A DNA stretch of 64,000 bases from contig CM073537.1 in assembly GCA_037074615.1 (NCBI GenBank), positions 20,107,989 to 20,171,988 on the forward strand, written 5' to 3'. Under the pieces are notes generated by a model that did no database searches, was not told the origin of the DNA, and saw nothing but the letters and a program-made list of their open reading frames with translations. The translations under genes were made by a program, and so were the position numbers. This document shows positions 37,103 through 50,686 of this stretch, piece by piece (the first letter of the stretch is position 1; each line of letters starts with the position of its first letter). This stretch comes from Leucaena leucocephala. Its lineage: Eukaryota; Streptophyta; Magnoliopsida; Fabales; Fabaceae.

Positions 37103-39433
37103 TTTTTAACTTAATCCACTAACTGTACGCTATTTATTCAAGCTTAGTCTTTTGTCGGCACGATTTTAGTTTGTTGTTGGGTTTGAAACGTCTCCTCAAC
37201 GTTCTAACTAGGGGGTGTGTATAATGTTTAAAGCTCGGTCCGTCCGCCCAAACTCGATAAAAAATTGTCCAGCATAGCTTAAAAAAAATCACCTAAAATA
37301 TGTTTGAACTGAGCAGGGCACTGGGCATAGTATGTCGCCCTGCCCATTTAGCCCAGCCCTATATATATATTATTATTTTATTTTTTTTATAATTTTATTT
37401 TTTTAATTTATTTTATTTGTAACCCTACACTTTTCATTTTAGTTGACAACTCTCCTTACTCATTTTTAAAGTACTGAGCATAACTTTTATATTTACATAG
37501 ATACTAAAATTGCTCATATGTTTTACTTGCCAAGCATTCAATTATTGATGTTGCAATACCGCTACAGATATCCGACCCCTACAGATTTTAATCTTTTTTT
37601 TTTATATATGCAATAGACTTCAAAATTTTAATTATTATTTTTTATTATTTTATTCTTAGTGAATTATGAATATTATTTAACTCTTAAAGATATAAATATT
37701 ATATTATTTTATAAGTTAATGATTGTAAATTTTTTTCCACAATATGAGCGAGATATCATATTTGGGTATGCCCAACCCAAAATAATTAGGATTTTTACCG
37801 GGTAGAGCTGAGTATCGGACTACAAAATATAGTCTAGACTTTTTTCGGATAGAGCATAGAGATTACTCTGCCAAGTCCTACCCATGCTTATCCCTAATTC
37901 TAACCTGAATGATTCAACATTGGATTCAAGGCTCCGTGAGAACTGAGACGAAGACTCCGTTTGAGTTGCAATTTACAAATAGACAAGTCACCCTCCAAGT
38001 AGTGGTGCTAGCCATCTATTCTGATCACTCTTGATAAAATATAATAGACTAGTTTGCAGGAAGGCTTTTTGTATTATTATGTTATAGTCAAAATTTCCCC
38101 ATATCCATTGTTTGACCAATCAATATGAAGATTCCGTAGCAAAGTTTAGTTTGGGATTGAAGCTCCTTTCACAGCCAAATGTTTGGCGGGAGATTGTTCT
38201 TGACACGTCACAATTTGACTTTAGCTGATTTTACGGGCTTTGCGTTTTTGGTCTCACTCTCACGTTTAGACCATAAAATTCGTGATTTTCAACCATAGTT
38301 TTTGTGATTTTTAATTTAAAAGCAAACATATGGAACCTCTAGCGTGAACTTCAAGCCATAATTTTTCACCAGGAAAAAAATAAAAAAAATTAATAATTAC
38401 TATCATCTCTAATTATATAAATCATTTTTAATTATTCCACCAGGATCAATACTAGATGCCAGATCAGCTTGCTGCTCATATAGGAAAGTTTAGGATAAGT
38501 TAAAAAAAATCAATAACAGAAACTTAAATTATTGATGTTATTTGAAGAGAAAAAAAATTCTTAATTTACTCTTATTAAATGCATTATTTTTAATGATGTA
38601 GGAGTATTTGCTTTTCACGTCCCACATCACAGCCTATTGAAATTGTGAAGAGATAAAATTAAACAAAAATAATGAACTGTGGCCTCCTGCGTCATCATGA
38701 AAGGTGAATTTATGACTTATAAAGAAGAAGCACGAATTATCCGGAGGGATGTTTTTTTTTTTCTCACCCTATCTACCAGAGTTTTATCTTGATTATATCT
38801 GAATTCGACTCGCGTCGCGCACTTAGTTATGGTGGGTGAGTTTTTTAACGAGAATTTTTTATGTACACCAAAACTTAAACTTAAAATCTCATTTAAACGA
38901 TACTAAACCGCTTAATACTCAATCAAAGTATAAGCAGGGATGACTTGTTAAAAATGATAGATATGCGCCGTATATACGCAGAATCCGAAGGCATGAGGAT
39001 TAAATTTGATTGTTCCCGAATTGACCTTCCGCCGTTGATCAACCACGTGGAATTTAGGCGAAGTAGCTTCCATGAATTTCTGAGTCAGAGGCCATGGATT
39101 TCATCTCCACGCTCATCCTGGACGCGTGCGCACCCTTCGCTTTCATCGTCTCAGAAGAAAAAGATGCCCCAAATGCAAGCAACGGCCGCTGTTTGGTCTC
39201 TCTATCATTCTCGCTAGTTACTTCTCCTCTTCCTATTCTACACGCCAATTCTTCTTATTGACTTTTTTTAATCGCCACCGCCATTTTGTTTATCTCATCG
39301 TCTTACTTGATCTTCTTCATTTTTGGCTTTGGGGCGTCCCGGATTTGAATTTCAATTTGTTAGGCTAAAATAGAAAGATGACTGTGTATTTACTGGTAAG
39401 AATCTGAAGATTCATATATTTGGAGAGAGAAAA
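37103..39433. other. Intergenic region between divergent CslG and CASPL genes
   Basis: It serves two divergent genes and should hold both promoters. The hAT-like MITE at 37209-37896 occupies the CslG side. The stretch 37905-38930 is AT-rich with nothing recognisable. From about 39000 to 39433 the GC content rises and short frames appear without domains; this is probably the leader and promoter of the CASPL gene. Confidence 0.5.
37209..37896. mobile_element. Non-autonomous hAT-like element (MITE), copy 2, inverted
   Basis: It starts TAGGGGGTGTGTATAATG and ends ATGCTTATCCCTA, and is flanked by GTTCTAAC (37201-37208) and ATTCTAAC (37897-37904), an 8-bp target duplication with one mismatch. The core is the reverse complement of the copy at 15966-16708. 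It lies between the CslG start codon (37102) and everything upstream, so it must sit in or near the CslG promoter. Confidence 0.75.
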
Positions 39434-41738
39434 ATGAAGGATTTTCCTGGGACACCAGGTACGCTCACTGCGCTGGCCCTGAGGTTGTCACAGTGCATTT
39501 TCGCTGTTGGATCAATTGCTGCTATGGGCACCACATCCAGTTTCTACAATTTCACGGCTTTTTGGTAATACAACTCATCCTCCTCTAAAGAAGAATTTCT
39601 TTTTCTGTACTTCTTTTTTTCCACTGAGTTTAATTTGGAGCGTCTTTGCTGGGGGATTCTTGCGCTTTCAGAACACTTCTGACAAATGTTATCCCTGTGT
39701 CAGTAATTGATCCGGTTCATTTGGTTTGAAGTTAAAACGTCGTTTTGTGATTTATGAATATCAGTCAAATTCACTTCCTTAAACAAGTTCAGCACCTTGC
39801 CTCCAACTGTCATAAATAGAATATCTGCTGGGCTTTTTTACTGTTATCTAAGACTACCACATTAATGACTCTGTTAAATAGTAGAATGAGACTGAATTTT
39901 GGTTGCAATTGAAGTGCACCATAATTTTGACTTGACTAGATCAAATGTACCTTGCTTGTATAAGATTCGCTAATGGCTTACCTTATTGACTGCAGTCACT
40001 ATAAGAAAAATTAAACGGACAGACATCTGTCTTTCACGTTGAGTTGCAAAATTAAAATCTCGCTACATTGTACACGTCCAGTTGGGAACTTGAGATCGAG
40101 GGAAGGATATGCATTGTCTTATGGGCATGTATTCTGTAGGGATTCTAATAAGTTTGAGATTTTTAGCTTCTCTTGCTTGTTTAAGATGTCATTGAAGCAG
40201 AATCTAATACTAATCCATCGTATGCTGGGGACTAGGGAGCATATTTCCTTCCCAAAGCAAGAGAAGTTTGTCCGTGTGTTGGAATATATATTTACCAGTG
40301 TATATATGTTCATAAAATATAGCAATCTCTACCTCTTCACTATTGCCTTAAAGTTACTTTTACTCAGTCACACTGGGATTAACGTCCAACAGAGGGGTGC
40401 CTGGACTGCATTAGTCAGTTCAGTATGATAACTTAATGCAACCGACCCTGCCACTCGGGCAAAATGTGGTTTTCATTAATTGGCTTTTCACATTTTTCAA
40501 CAAAAACCTAAATGATTCCACTTCAACTTCATATTTCTAATTGATTTTGAAGCAAAACCTGTACATGGATATTTTGATTTCCCTTAAAGATAAATGTACG
40601 TGTTACTCAGAATTAGAAGAATGCCCTGAAAATTTAGGTCTGATGGACATGTCTCCCATGATATTTCTTTTTCTACTCTCTCTGTTTCTCTCTCTATTGC
40701 TGACATGCCTAAACATTTGAATATTACATACACAGACCATAATTGTATTTTAGTATGCATGATATATACATATTGAATGAATCAAATAGCCATCATATGT
40801 GAAGCTCTCTTAAATTGTGCATGTTTAGTTGGTATGGGAAGTGGAACTGAAACTGGAATAGTTGAATGAGCTTTGACTTTTCAATAGGTTAAACTGACGG
40901 TGAAATTCTGGATAGAATGAATTTTGTAAAGTGTGAAACTGGCCCTGTAGTGGAGATAGAAAAGCGAGTTGGGTATAGATGGAGGTCTTTGGTAAAACTC
41001 AATTGTGGTGTGATAAAGTCCACTACTCCAGTACCATCAGTGATCTTTGGCTTTTCCTGGACAGGAGTAATATTTACACCTCAGAACTTGTTCACTCATA
41101 AGGATTAAAAACATTTTTTCTTGTGTATTGATAGCAATGCTTAGATGTTTGATGTATAGGAACTTGATGCTGAGAATTCCGTTGGAATTGCAGTTACTTG
41201 ATAGCTTCGATGGGTTTGCAAGTCATTTGGAGTTTTGTACTTGCCTTGCTGGATGCATACGCTTTAGTGAGAAAGAAGGTCCTTCACAATTCCGTCTTGG
41301 TTAGCCTCTTCGTCGTTGGAGATTGGGTTAGCCTCCAATCCTTCAGTCTAATGCTTTGATGCTATAAGAATCTCAAAATTTATGAAGGTCAAGAATCAGG
41401 GCAATTATAACATCATGTCAGATGTATTCGTTAATGATACTTACATCTGATATGTGAACATTTTGTAGACCAAGGTGTACAGTCTCTAGTAGAGTTTTTC
41501 GTTAAGGTTATTGTTTGACATATCTAATCTACCATTTCCGCAGGTAACAGCAACATTATCTCTAGCTGCAGCTTCGGCGTCAGCCGGCATCGCGGTCCTA
41601 TACTTCAATGATGTGGGAAGCTGCAAGTTCGGACAAGAATGTCAGAAGTATCAGATTTCAATTGCTTTGGCTTTCTTGAGCTGGATTACTGTTTTAATCT
41701 CATCTCTAATTATGCTCTGGCTATTGGCCGCAAGGTAG
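39434..41738 (+). CDS. CASPL5B3: CASP-like membrane protein, CASPL5B type (3 exons)
   Basis: Four-helix membrane protein of the MARVEL/CASP family. CASPs scaffold the Casparian strip; the CASPL5 members lack a firmly known role. Exons are 39434-39564, 41194-41326 and 41544-41738, with GT..AG introns of 1,629 and 217 bases, giving 152 residues. The N terminus MKDFPGTPGTL keeps the PGT motif of CASPL5. NFTAFCYLIASMGLQVIWS, LLDAYALVRKK and SLFVVGDWVTATLSLAAASAS are typical family helices. The C terminus ISSLIMLWLLAAR ends right after the fourth helix, as is usual. The codon split across intron 1 (TG|T) rebuilds the conserved Cys of AFCYL. It lies near a bHLH34-like gene, as At3g23200 does in Arabidopsis as I recall, which is why I chose 5B3. 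Confidence 0.85.
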
Positions 41739-43823
41739 CAAGCTCTATAATCAACGGAATTCGCTCATCCAACAGAATTCCATCTTATTGGGATCCTTTC
41801 TTTTCAAAATGTTAATAGGAGAAGAGATAGGACATAGCACTTTACACTAAAATTTCAATTTTTTTCTTTTATTCATTTCAACAGGGGATTGGGTTTCCTG
41901 CAGGCTGTAAAGGAAAATGGGGAAAAAAATATAGATGTCTTTTTTTTTTTTTTTTGGTTTCAAAACAGTTTATCTGTGGATAGTGTGACGGAAATCTGTA
42001 AATCTTATTGTGGGAAGGTCAAACTTAAATGACTGAAAATCGGGTTTTTATAGATATTAATTTGTATTGGATTCTTTTTTGTTTCGTGCTGCTCTCAAGA
42101 ATCAGTTTTAGATAATGGAAAGGGATGAGTTGTTTGCGCCCATGGACGCACTGTGGCCCGGGGGGGGGGGGGGGAATGCAGAACTATGGGTATGAATTTT
42201 TGGATTTTGCGCCCTCTCTTATTAGTATCTTGAAAATGCTTGTAGGTGTTCTTAGTTTTTACCCCCTACAATGTCGTTCTGTTTTTTTTTTTTTTTTTGG
42301 TATACAATGTCGTTCTGTTAGTTTACAAGAAAGAAAAAAGAGAGAGATCCTTATTACAGGCCCAATTGTGAGATTATGTAAAAGAGATTAAAAATAACAA
42401 TGAAGTTATATTCATTTGTTAAGACTGTTTCATTGAACATCGATCAAATAGTAGCAATGGAGTTAAGTTTTATAGAATAGGTTAATCTCTCATAACTTGT
42501 TAAATTATAGGTTAATCTCTGTTAAAAAATATATCTATATTTAATACTTAAAATAATATTTCTTTTAGTACGAAGATATCACGTAGTTTTTCCCAATATC
42601 TCAAGTTGGATTGAGGAAAGTCAGAAAACATCACTTTCGGCCTCTTTTTGCTGGACATCTCCAAACTTGAGGCCACTCGAAGACCTTAAATATTATTTAT
42701 TTTCATTACCGTAGGTTGTGACAAAAATATTATTTCTTTTCATTACTATAGGCTCATTTAATTTGCGAGATATTATTATAAAAATAAGAATGATAATAAA
42801 TAAAGGTTGATATTTGATAAAATAAGATATTAATGTTGGATATTCCATAGACAGTAATAGACATTTTATGTTTGCTACATTGGTTGGACAATAATACCCC
42901 TAATATAAAACTATATTAAAATATTTTTAATCATTAAAAAACAATTTTTACATTTATATAGCTAAAAAGTGTGTGTGTATGTGTTTGTAGACACAAAATT
43001 TTAACTTCTATTTTATTTAAACATTCATGACATTTAATTTAAAATTATATACAGGTGGCATTTTAAGAAATTTCTGTTTGATACAACATTGCTGGAATAT
43101 GGTCCCATTGCATCAAAATGTGAATGGAATAATATATAGCCGTGGGAATGGAATGATCTTTTCGTGGAAGCCACCCAAACATATTTACGCTTCAAATGTC
43201 ATTCTCATTGTAAAGATCACCTTGTACTAACCATAACATCATAAAACGCCATGATCTTGTCGAATATTGACATGGTGTCTGCGCGTTTGTGTGTGTGTGT
43301 ATTGACATCTAAATATTTATTGAACAGTTGTTACATGAATTAATGATCTCAGTCACAGCGCACATCAGCACAAATGATAATGCAAATAAGCTATGGATTG
43401 ACGGCGCTGAATTCCCAGAGCACTAACATGGGGGACAGCCATGATTTTCAAATCTCATAAAGAATTAAATATTCTTGGTCAGCCAATTATTTTGTTTATA
43501 ATTATGTGCAAGCCTGAAAGTTGGCTCTCATAGTCTCACATACATTCTGTAACTTAAGATTCCCGAAAAACATAAATTCTTCAAGGAATTCTACAAAATC
43601 TCTAAGGAAAAAATGTTTATATTTATTGCTGTTATAGTCACTTAGTACCAACGTAATCATTCGACCAGCATTAATTCTTGAAAATAACACGCACCCTATA
43701 TTTGCAGCACAACGTGTGTGTGTGAACTACTATATATACGCATTTTATGCTTATTGAGAGTTTGTGATAAGGTGATAGCTAGTGTGAGGGAGAAGAGTGT
43801 TACGTTGAACGCTGAGATTAATA
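41739..43823. other. Intergenic region between CASPL and the WAT1-related gene
   Basis: The first few hundred bases are probably the CASPL 3' untranslated region. A poly-G run (about 42160-42173) and T-runs near 41941 and 42280 lie within it. The rest is AT-rich, and no gene or clear repeat was recognised. Confidence 0.5.
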
Positions 43824-44088
43824 ATGCAGCAAAAAAGGTGCGGTGTTGGAGGTGCGTGGTGCAAGTTCAAGGCACACTTGTTGATGATGTTAATTCAGTT
43901 GGGCTATTCGATTTTGTATTTCTTCGCAGAGGCTTCCTTCATTCATGGCTTCAATCCTTACGTCTGTGTAACCTATCGGAGTACTGTAGCCGGCCTTGCC
44001 TTGTTGCCTTTTGCTTACTTTCTCAGGTATAATATACAACACCGCATCTTCCATGACCTTTGTTCTTGCGGTGATCCTCAGGTATAAT

Positions 44089-44563
44089 TGTAAGATATTT
44101 ATTATAATTATATAACCTATTTAGATATTAATTAGGATAATTAATAAATATTTCTGAGTGTGGCCCGTAGTCATTAGGCCCGGTCCAAGGTGGGTTGGGG
44201 ACTCAGTTTATTTAAAGTTGTTTTCCTGATTGTGGAAACACAACACAAAACAATTGATTCAGTACTGCTTTCTCTGAGTCCAGAGCGAGACCTACTTCTC
44301 TGCTCCCTCTCGAAGGTTCCCCACTGGTGACGGCAGTTTCCACAGTTGCCATCACTGTGCCTAATCACCAGCTGGAAGAACCTGTCATTTATCTAACAGC
44401 GTTTCTTTATTGACAGGTGTTCATAATTGATTCCAGTTTCTCTCAGATCCAGATCAATAGAGTAATGGCAAGAGGTACTTTAAGTCTTCCGCTGCATCTT
44501 ATATTTGTGTATATGATAGTCTGGATTGATTATTATATGTTTGAGATGTTTAATTTTCTAACA
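44089..44563 (+). repeat. 5' LTR of the first Copia element
   Basis: 475 bases, TG...CA ends, preceded by ATAAT. It should carry the promoter and polyadenylation signal of the element. No difference from the 3' LTR was seen by eye. Confidence 0.95.
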
Positions 44564-44565
44564 TG

Positions 44566-44577
44566 TGGTATCAGAGC
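44566..44577 (+). other. Primer-binding site, initiator tRNA-Met
   Basis: TGGTATCAGAGC, two bases after the 5' LTR, is the classic plant Copia site complementary to the 3' end of initiator tRNA-Met. Confidence 0.9.
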
Positions 44578-46715
44578 CTTGTTTTTAGATCACCTTGCCA
44601 TTACTTTGTTGATCTAATCTCTTGTGCCTAACGATCTGGGAAAGAATAAGGTATACAGGAATCATAATTTTCCATTTTTTTTATCCGTTGACCATTTGTT
44701 CTGTATGAGAGGGAGTTGCCAGAAACTGTACGATCAGTGAATCCCCTCTGATGATGACGTCGACTCTGAAATCTTCGACATGGAACACTGCCTGGGCGAT
44801 TTTGGATTCTCTGTGTGACGGCGCTGGCCATGACAGGGAAAGAGCTTGATCCTCTCTGAACCGCGCGTCCAACCGCGTTCCCATACTCCTCATGCGAAGC
44901 TGAAATTGAGCCGCCGTCGTAGTCGCCAAGGGAGTCGCCATATCAGTCGCTGGAAGCTACAGCTCTGGGAGGTCACCGTGATGGTGAGATCCACGCGAGA
45001 GCTCACCGAGAAAAATGGAGAACAAGGTCGCTGAGATTATTGGATGTCGGCAAGTCACAACGGGTCACGCGCAGGAGCCCAGAGGCGCCGAAAAATGTGA
45101 GTTATTGGGAGCATCGTCGTGAGAATACTGTTGAAGCCGCCATGAAACTCACTGGAGACAGAACAGAAGCGCCGGCGACGCCTTTGCTAGAGAAGCCGCT
45201 GCCAGAGCTCCCCAGAAAATGGAGAGGGAGTCGCCGTTTCCTTCGCGCCAACTGGTGTATGAGGTCTCCTAACGAGTCGCCGGGAATCGCCCATGAATTT
45301 CGCCTGCGTCGACCTCCTTCCCATGCGTCGCGGCAGCTTGGGTTCCTTTCAGCAATCGGGTCGTGAGTCGGGTTAGGTCAACCCGATTCACTGTCAAGCC
45401 CACCCGAAACGCACCGTTTCGCTCCTGGGCCATCCGTTCAATTAAAAAAAAATGCCCTTTGGGCTGCCGTGGCTATTGGGCCGAATTTTTTTTGAAAACT
45501 TCTGCTGGGCCGTCATCTTTTTGGGCTGCAGTTACTGTTCATTTTTTTTTGTTGCTGTTTCTGGAAAATGTGTTTTTGGGCCTGGATGTTTTTGTTTCAT
45601 TTATGGAAAATATTTTTGGGCCCTGTTTTAGACTATTATGTATGGGCCACTTGGTTTTATTTCCAGAAAATTATTTTTGGCCATTTAATTTAATTTTTCC
45701 AGAATATTTTAATTACTATTATATGCACTGTAAATGTTTAAATTAATTTCTCTATTATTTTAATATTTGGAAAAGGTGTTTACAAATTTTAATTTTTATG
45801 TTATTTAATTGCCTATTTTTGTGTATTAATTTCTCCTTTGGCAATTACATTAACTTTTTAATTTTTGTAAAAACCTTTTGAGTAGAAATTAATTTATTAA
45901 ACATCTTTTGGGTGCATGAAATAGTGGGAGAATTTAAATTAAGTTATTTAGTCATATTTGTTGATTAAATTAATTTGTTAAATACTCCATTATGTTGTGC
46001 ATATTTGGATTTATATGCACGTTAGTGATATTTGTGATTAGCGTGCAATTTCTTGAGGAGTAGCCACAGCATCCTTGTTTATTGATTTGTTGCATGTATT
46101 AATTAATCACATATGGATTTAAAATATCACTTATAATTAAATGTATAGTTTTGATTTATCTTTGCCCACAGGTAGATATTTTATAATTGTACATTTAATT
46201 AGGGGAGAATTAATTGCTCCATTACGTTATGCACATTTGGATTTTCAGTGCACATAAATGATATCTGTGATTAGCATGTAATTCCTTGAGGAGTAGCCAC
46301 AACATCCTTGTTTATTGAATTTGTTTACATGCATTCATTAATCACATATGGATTTAGGATATCAATTGTAATTAAATGTGTAGTTATGGTATATCTTTAC
46401 CCACAGGTAGATATCTCATAATTGTACATTTAATTAGGGTGGGATAGAATGGCCTTGTTATTTTCTAAGTAGCCCACAGGTATTAGTTAATTACAAATGC
46501 GTTCTAGTCTCATCACTTGAGATAATACATGCTATGCTAATGTCTTTGCCCACAGGTAGACATTGGTGATACGTATTTATATTGCTTGCGTGCTACATTT
46601 GAGTTAAGCATGCATACATGGCACAGTAACTTGTGATTGCTTCAATATTATACGTGAGCTTATTTGAACAATTGTCTGTTTTCATTTTGCAGATCCAATT
46701 GCTACCTCTAGGATT
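44578..46715 (+). other. Long untranslated leader of the first Copia element
   Basis: About 2.1 kb separate the primer-binding site from the gag start. The first part (about 44850-45480) is GC-rich and contains open frames without recognised domains. The later part is AT-rich and holds direct repeats of about 220 bases (45985-46207 and 46217-46442, offset about 232-233). Both contain TTGAGGAGTAGCCACA and CCCACAGGTAGATAT; a third partial copy ends near 46570. The leader may hold packaging signals, which is inference. Confidence 0.6.
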
Positions 46716-49700
46716 ATGGCTGATGTAAGCAACAAAACAATCTTAGATGGCAGCATCAACTATGCTGACTGGAGAGATGATGTTTTACTGCAGCTTGGTT
46801 TCTTGGACTTGGATTATGCCTTGAGGTGTGAACAACCTCCTAGACCTGTTGATGCCTCCAATGATAGAGAGGCAAAGGAAAGGTATAATTTGTGGGAGCG
46901 GAGTAACCGCTCGTCTCTTCTATTTATGCAACAAAGGATCATCAGAAGCATTAGGGAAGCAGTCCCTAAGTGTGATACAGCTAAAGGGTACCTGGAAGCC
47001 TTAAATAAGTAATTCAAGCTGACAGACAAGCAGATGGGTGGTGCCATCATGTCTGAATTATGTGCTAAGAGGCTTACAGGTATTGGCAGTGTGAGGCAAC
47101 ATGTAATGGAGATGAGAGGTATGCTTTCATCGTGTGTTACTTTTGAATCTAACTTTTCTAGCGTTAATGATGACACTTGGTGGATTGACACTGGTTCGAT
47201 GATCCACATTTCGACTACCACGCAGGGCTTTCTGTCAAGCAGGCCTCCACATCCCAATGAGGAAACTGTCCTTTCAGGCAGTGGGAAGGGAGACCCTGTG
47301 AAAGCCGTTGGAACTTTTCGCATAACCTTTTCAAATAATCATGTTTTGGAACTTTATGATGTGTTTTATGTTCCCTCTTACAAAAGGAATTTGATTTCTA
47401 TGTCAAAACTCATTTCATTTGATTATCATTTAGTTCTTTCTAAGAAACTCATGACTTTGAAAAGGGATTATATTTTTATTGCAAATTTAGTTATGATTGA
47501 TGGCTTATTTAAAATTATTTCTGACTCGCCTCAATCTTTTACTGTTTCGCGTGGTACTAAGAGAAGTATCATCGATGAGAATTCTTATAGCCTGTGGCAT
47601 AGGAGATTAGGACATATCTCCGTTGATAGAATTAAAAGGTTAAACAAAGAAGGAATTCTTCCATCTTTGAACCATTCGGAGTTTGATTCTTGTGTGGACT
47701 GCATTAGGGGTAAGCAGACCAATAAGTCACATAAAGGGGCTAAGAGAAGTTCTGAATTGCTAGAAATTATACACACGGATATTTGTTGCCCTGATTTGAC
47801 TGCGCATGGTCAAAAGTATTTTATCACCTTTATTGACGATTACTCACGATACATGTATGTCTACATGCTTTATAATAAAAGTGAGGCACTAGATGCTTTC
47901 AAAGAATATAAAGCGGAAGTAGAAAAACAGATTGGGAAACCAATCAAGATCGTGAGATCAGACCGTGGTGGTGAGTACTATGGCAGATACACTAGTGAAG
48001 GACAAGCGCCAGGTCCATTTGCTGATTTTCTTCGAGAGCAAGGTATAGTAGCCCAATATACTATGCCTGGATCACCTGACATGAAGGTGTAGCTGAAAGA
48101 AGAAATAGGACCTTGCTGGATATGGTTAGGAGCATGATGAGTAGCTCCAAACTACCATCTTCTTTGTGGAAGGAAGCACTCAAGACAGCCACATACATAT
48201 TAAACAGGGTTCCAACAAAGGTAGTGCCCAAGACACCCTTTAAAATCTGGAAAGGATGGAAACCCAGTTTAAACCATTTCAAGGTATGGGGTTGTCCTGC
48301 TGAAGTAAGAGTGTACAATCCACAAGAGAAGAAGTTGGACCCCAAGATTATTAGAGCTTACTTCGTAGGCTATGCGGAGAAGTCTAAGGGTTACAAGTTT
48401 TATTGTCCTCCACCTTCTAAAAGGTTTGTTGAGTCTAGGAATGCCAAGTTTCTTGAGAATGATGTGATTAGTGGGAGTGATTGTCTACTAGATGATTACA
48501 TAGAGCGAACCACTGATGTCATTCATGAGGGGACATCGATAGTTAATGATCATCCTACAGTTGGGATTGACATTCCTACTGTTAGGATTGACATTGAACG
48601 TGATGTAGACCCTGTAACTCAAGTTGACGATGCTGAACAAGATGGACACATACCGGATGGTCAACCTATCACACAAGTGGAACCACCACAAGATGTGATA
48701 GAGGATGTCCTTATTCAGCAACCTGAATTAACCCAAGCGGTTGAATTGAGGAGGTCAACTAGAGAAAGGAGATCGGCATTACCTGATGACTATGTAGTGT
48801 ATTCTGCTGAAGTTGACTGTGATGTCAGTGTTGAGAATGATCCTTTATCGTTTACTCAGGCTATGAAGAGTGTGAACTCTAAATTGTGGCATGATGCTAT
48901 GATTGATGAAATGAATTCCATGGAAAACAACCATGTTTGGGAACTTGTAGAGTTGCCTAGTGGGTCTAAGGCCATTGGCTGTAAATGGGTTTATAAAACC
49001 AAGAGAGACTCACAAGGTAACATCGATAGATACAAGGCTAGGTTGGTTGCTAAGGGATTCACTCAAGTGGAAGGAATCGATTACAGTGAAACCTTTTCAC
49101 CTGTATCTAAGAAAGATTCATTCCGTATCATCATGGCATTGGTTGCACATTTTGATCTGGAGTTGCACCAAATGGATGTGAAGACTGCTTTTCTCAATGG
49201 TGAACTGGAGGAAGAAGTCTATATGAAACAGCCTGAGGGATTTGTTGCAGAAGAGAAAGAAAATTTGGTATGCAAGTTGAAGAAATCAATATATGGTCTG
49301 AAATAGGCTTCGCGGCAGTGGTACTTGAAGTTCCATGAAGTAATCACATCATTTGGTTTTGTTGAGAACATCATGGATGACTGTATATACCACAAGGCTA
49401 GTGGGAGCAGGATCGTATTCTTGATTTTGTATGTGGATGACATTCTACTTGCTACCAATAATCTGGGTTTGTTGCGTGAGGTGAAGCAGTTTTTGTTTAA
49501 GAGTTTTGACATGAAAGACATGGGTGAGGCATCTTATGTCATTGGCATAAAGATCCATAGAGATAGAACCCAATGTCTTGTAGGCTTATCTCAAGAGGCT
49601 TACATTGTCAAGATCCTTGAACGATTCAGGATGCAGAACTGTTCATCTAACATGGCTCCTATTGAAAAGGGAGATAAATTCAGTCTAAAACAGTGTCTTG

Positions 49701-50412
49701 AAACCGAGCTTGAAAAGAAACAGATGGAAAGGGTCCCATATGCCTCAGCGGTAGGAAGCTTGATGTATGCACAGGTTTGTACAAGACCTGACATCGCTTT
49801 TACTGTGGGTATGTTGGGAAGATACCAAAGTAATCCTGGGGAAGCACATTGGACGCTGCGAAGAAGGTGTTTAGGTACCTACAAGGCACTAAACACTACA
49901 TGCTCACATATAGAAGAACAGATAGCTTGGACGTGGTTGGGTACTCAGATTCAGATCTTGGAGGATGCGTAGATACGAACAAGTCTACATCTGGTTACAT
50001 CTTCCTGTTGGCAGAAGGAGCTGTATCATGGAGAAGCGCTAAGCAGACTCTAACAGCTCCCTCTACCGGTGATGCTGAGTACATTGCGTGTTTTGAAGCA
50101 AGTTCACAAGCTATTTGGATAAGGAATTTCATTGCTGGGCTTAAGATTGTGGATTCAGTCTCTAAGCCAATCAGAATGTACTGTGATAACGCAGCTGCGG
50201 TGGCCATAGCGAACAACAAAAGGAATAAAAGTCGAAGCAAGTTTGTCGAACTTAAATTCCTTTGCTTGAGAGAAAGAGTTCAGGATGGCCAGGTTTTCGT
50301 TGAACGTATCAGTACATTGGATATATTGGCTGATCCTTTGACGAAAGGATTGAAGCCGAACGTCTTTGTGACACATGTACCTCATATGGGACTTCGTCCA
50401 ACTTTTGATTAG
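46716..50412 (+). pseudogene. Broken gag-pol of the first Copia element
   Basis: The gag frame starts at 46716 (ILDGSINYADWRDD) and meets TAA at 47010-47012. The next open segment shows KLTDKQMGG and then jumps to the protease (WWIDTGS), so the rest of gag, including the zinc knuckle, is deleted. The pre-integrase segment LWHRRLGH, CVDC, and integrase Asp residues (HTDI, SDRGGE) follow; a one-base shift breaks the frame near 48087. Reverse transcriptase begins after a variable region (CKWVYKTK, QMDVKTAFLNG). TAG at 49304-49306 follows IYGLK, and the YVDD motif lies beyond it. A further one-base shift near 49851 separates RT from RNase H (YSDSDLGG, STGDAEYIA). At least two stops or shifts lie within essential domains, so this copy cannot make a working polyprotein. 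Confidence 0.9.
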
Positions 50413-50686
50413 TGGAGGTATGAGCAATGGAATTACATTTTGTGGTTTATCATTTCAAATTTGTGATTGTATACATTTGTGCTGTTGAAATTGATAAACA
50501 TTGAGATAGGAACCGAATGAACATTGAGTTCATGTATATTGTGATACCCATTAAGTGATGGTGCTACCTGTAATACATGGAAGGTAATACTCGATCATAG
50601 GGGACTTATCGCCATGATTCTTGTAGCATGACATCAGTGTACCTAGACAGGGCAATGACATTGAGTATACGGGCCAAGTGGGAGAA

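Noticed and set aside
42160..42173. Poly-G run (and a similar one near 16903-16916)
   Set aside because: Simple homopolymer; of interest only as a possible assembly or sequencing weak point.
44174..44368. Open frame on the minus strand repeated at 50772-50966
   Set aside because: It lies in the two LTRs; repetition comes from the LTR duplication, not from coding.
45040..45366. 108-codon open frame in the retrotransposon leader
   Set aside because: Arginine- and proline-rich frame in GC-rich leader DNA with no recognised domain; several overlapping frames are open in the same stretch, as expected by chance at high GC.
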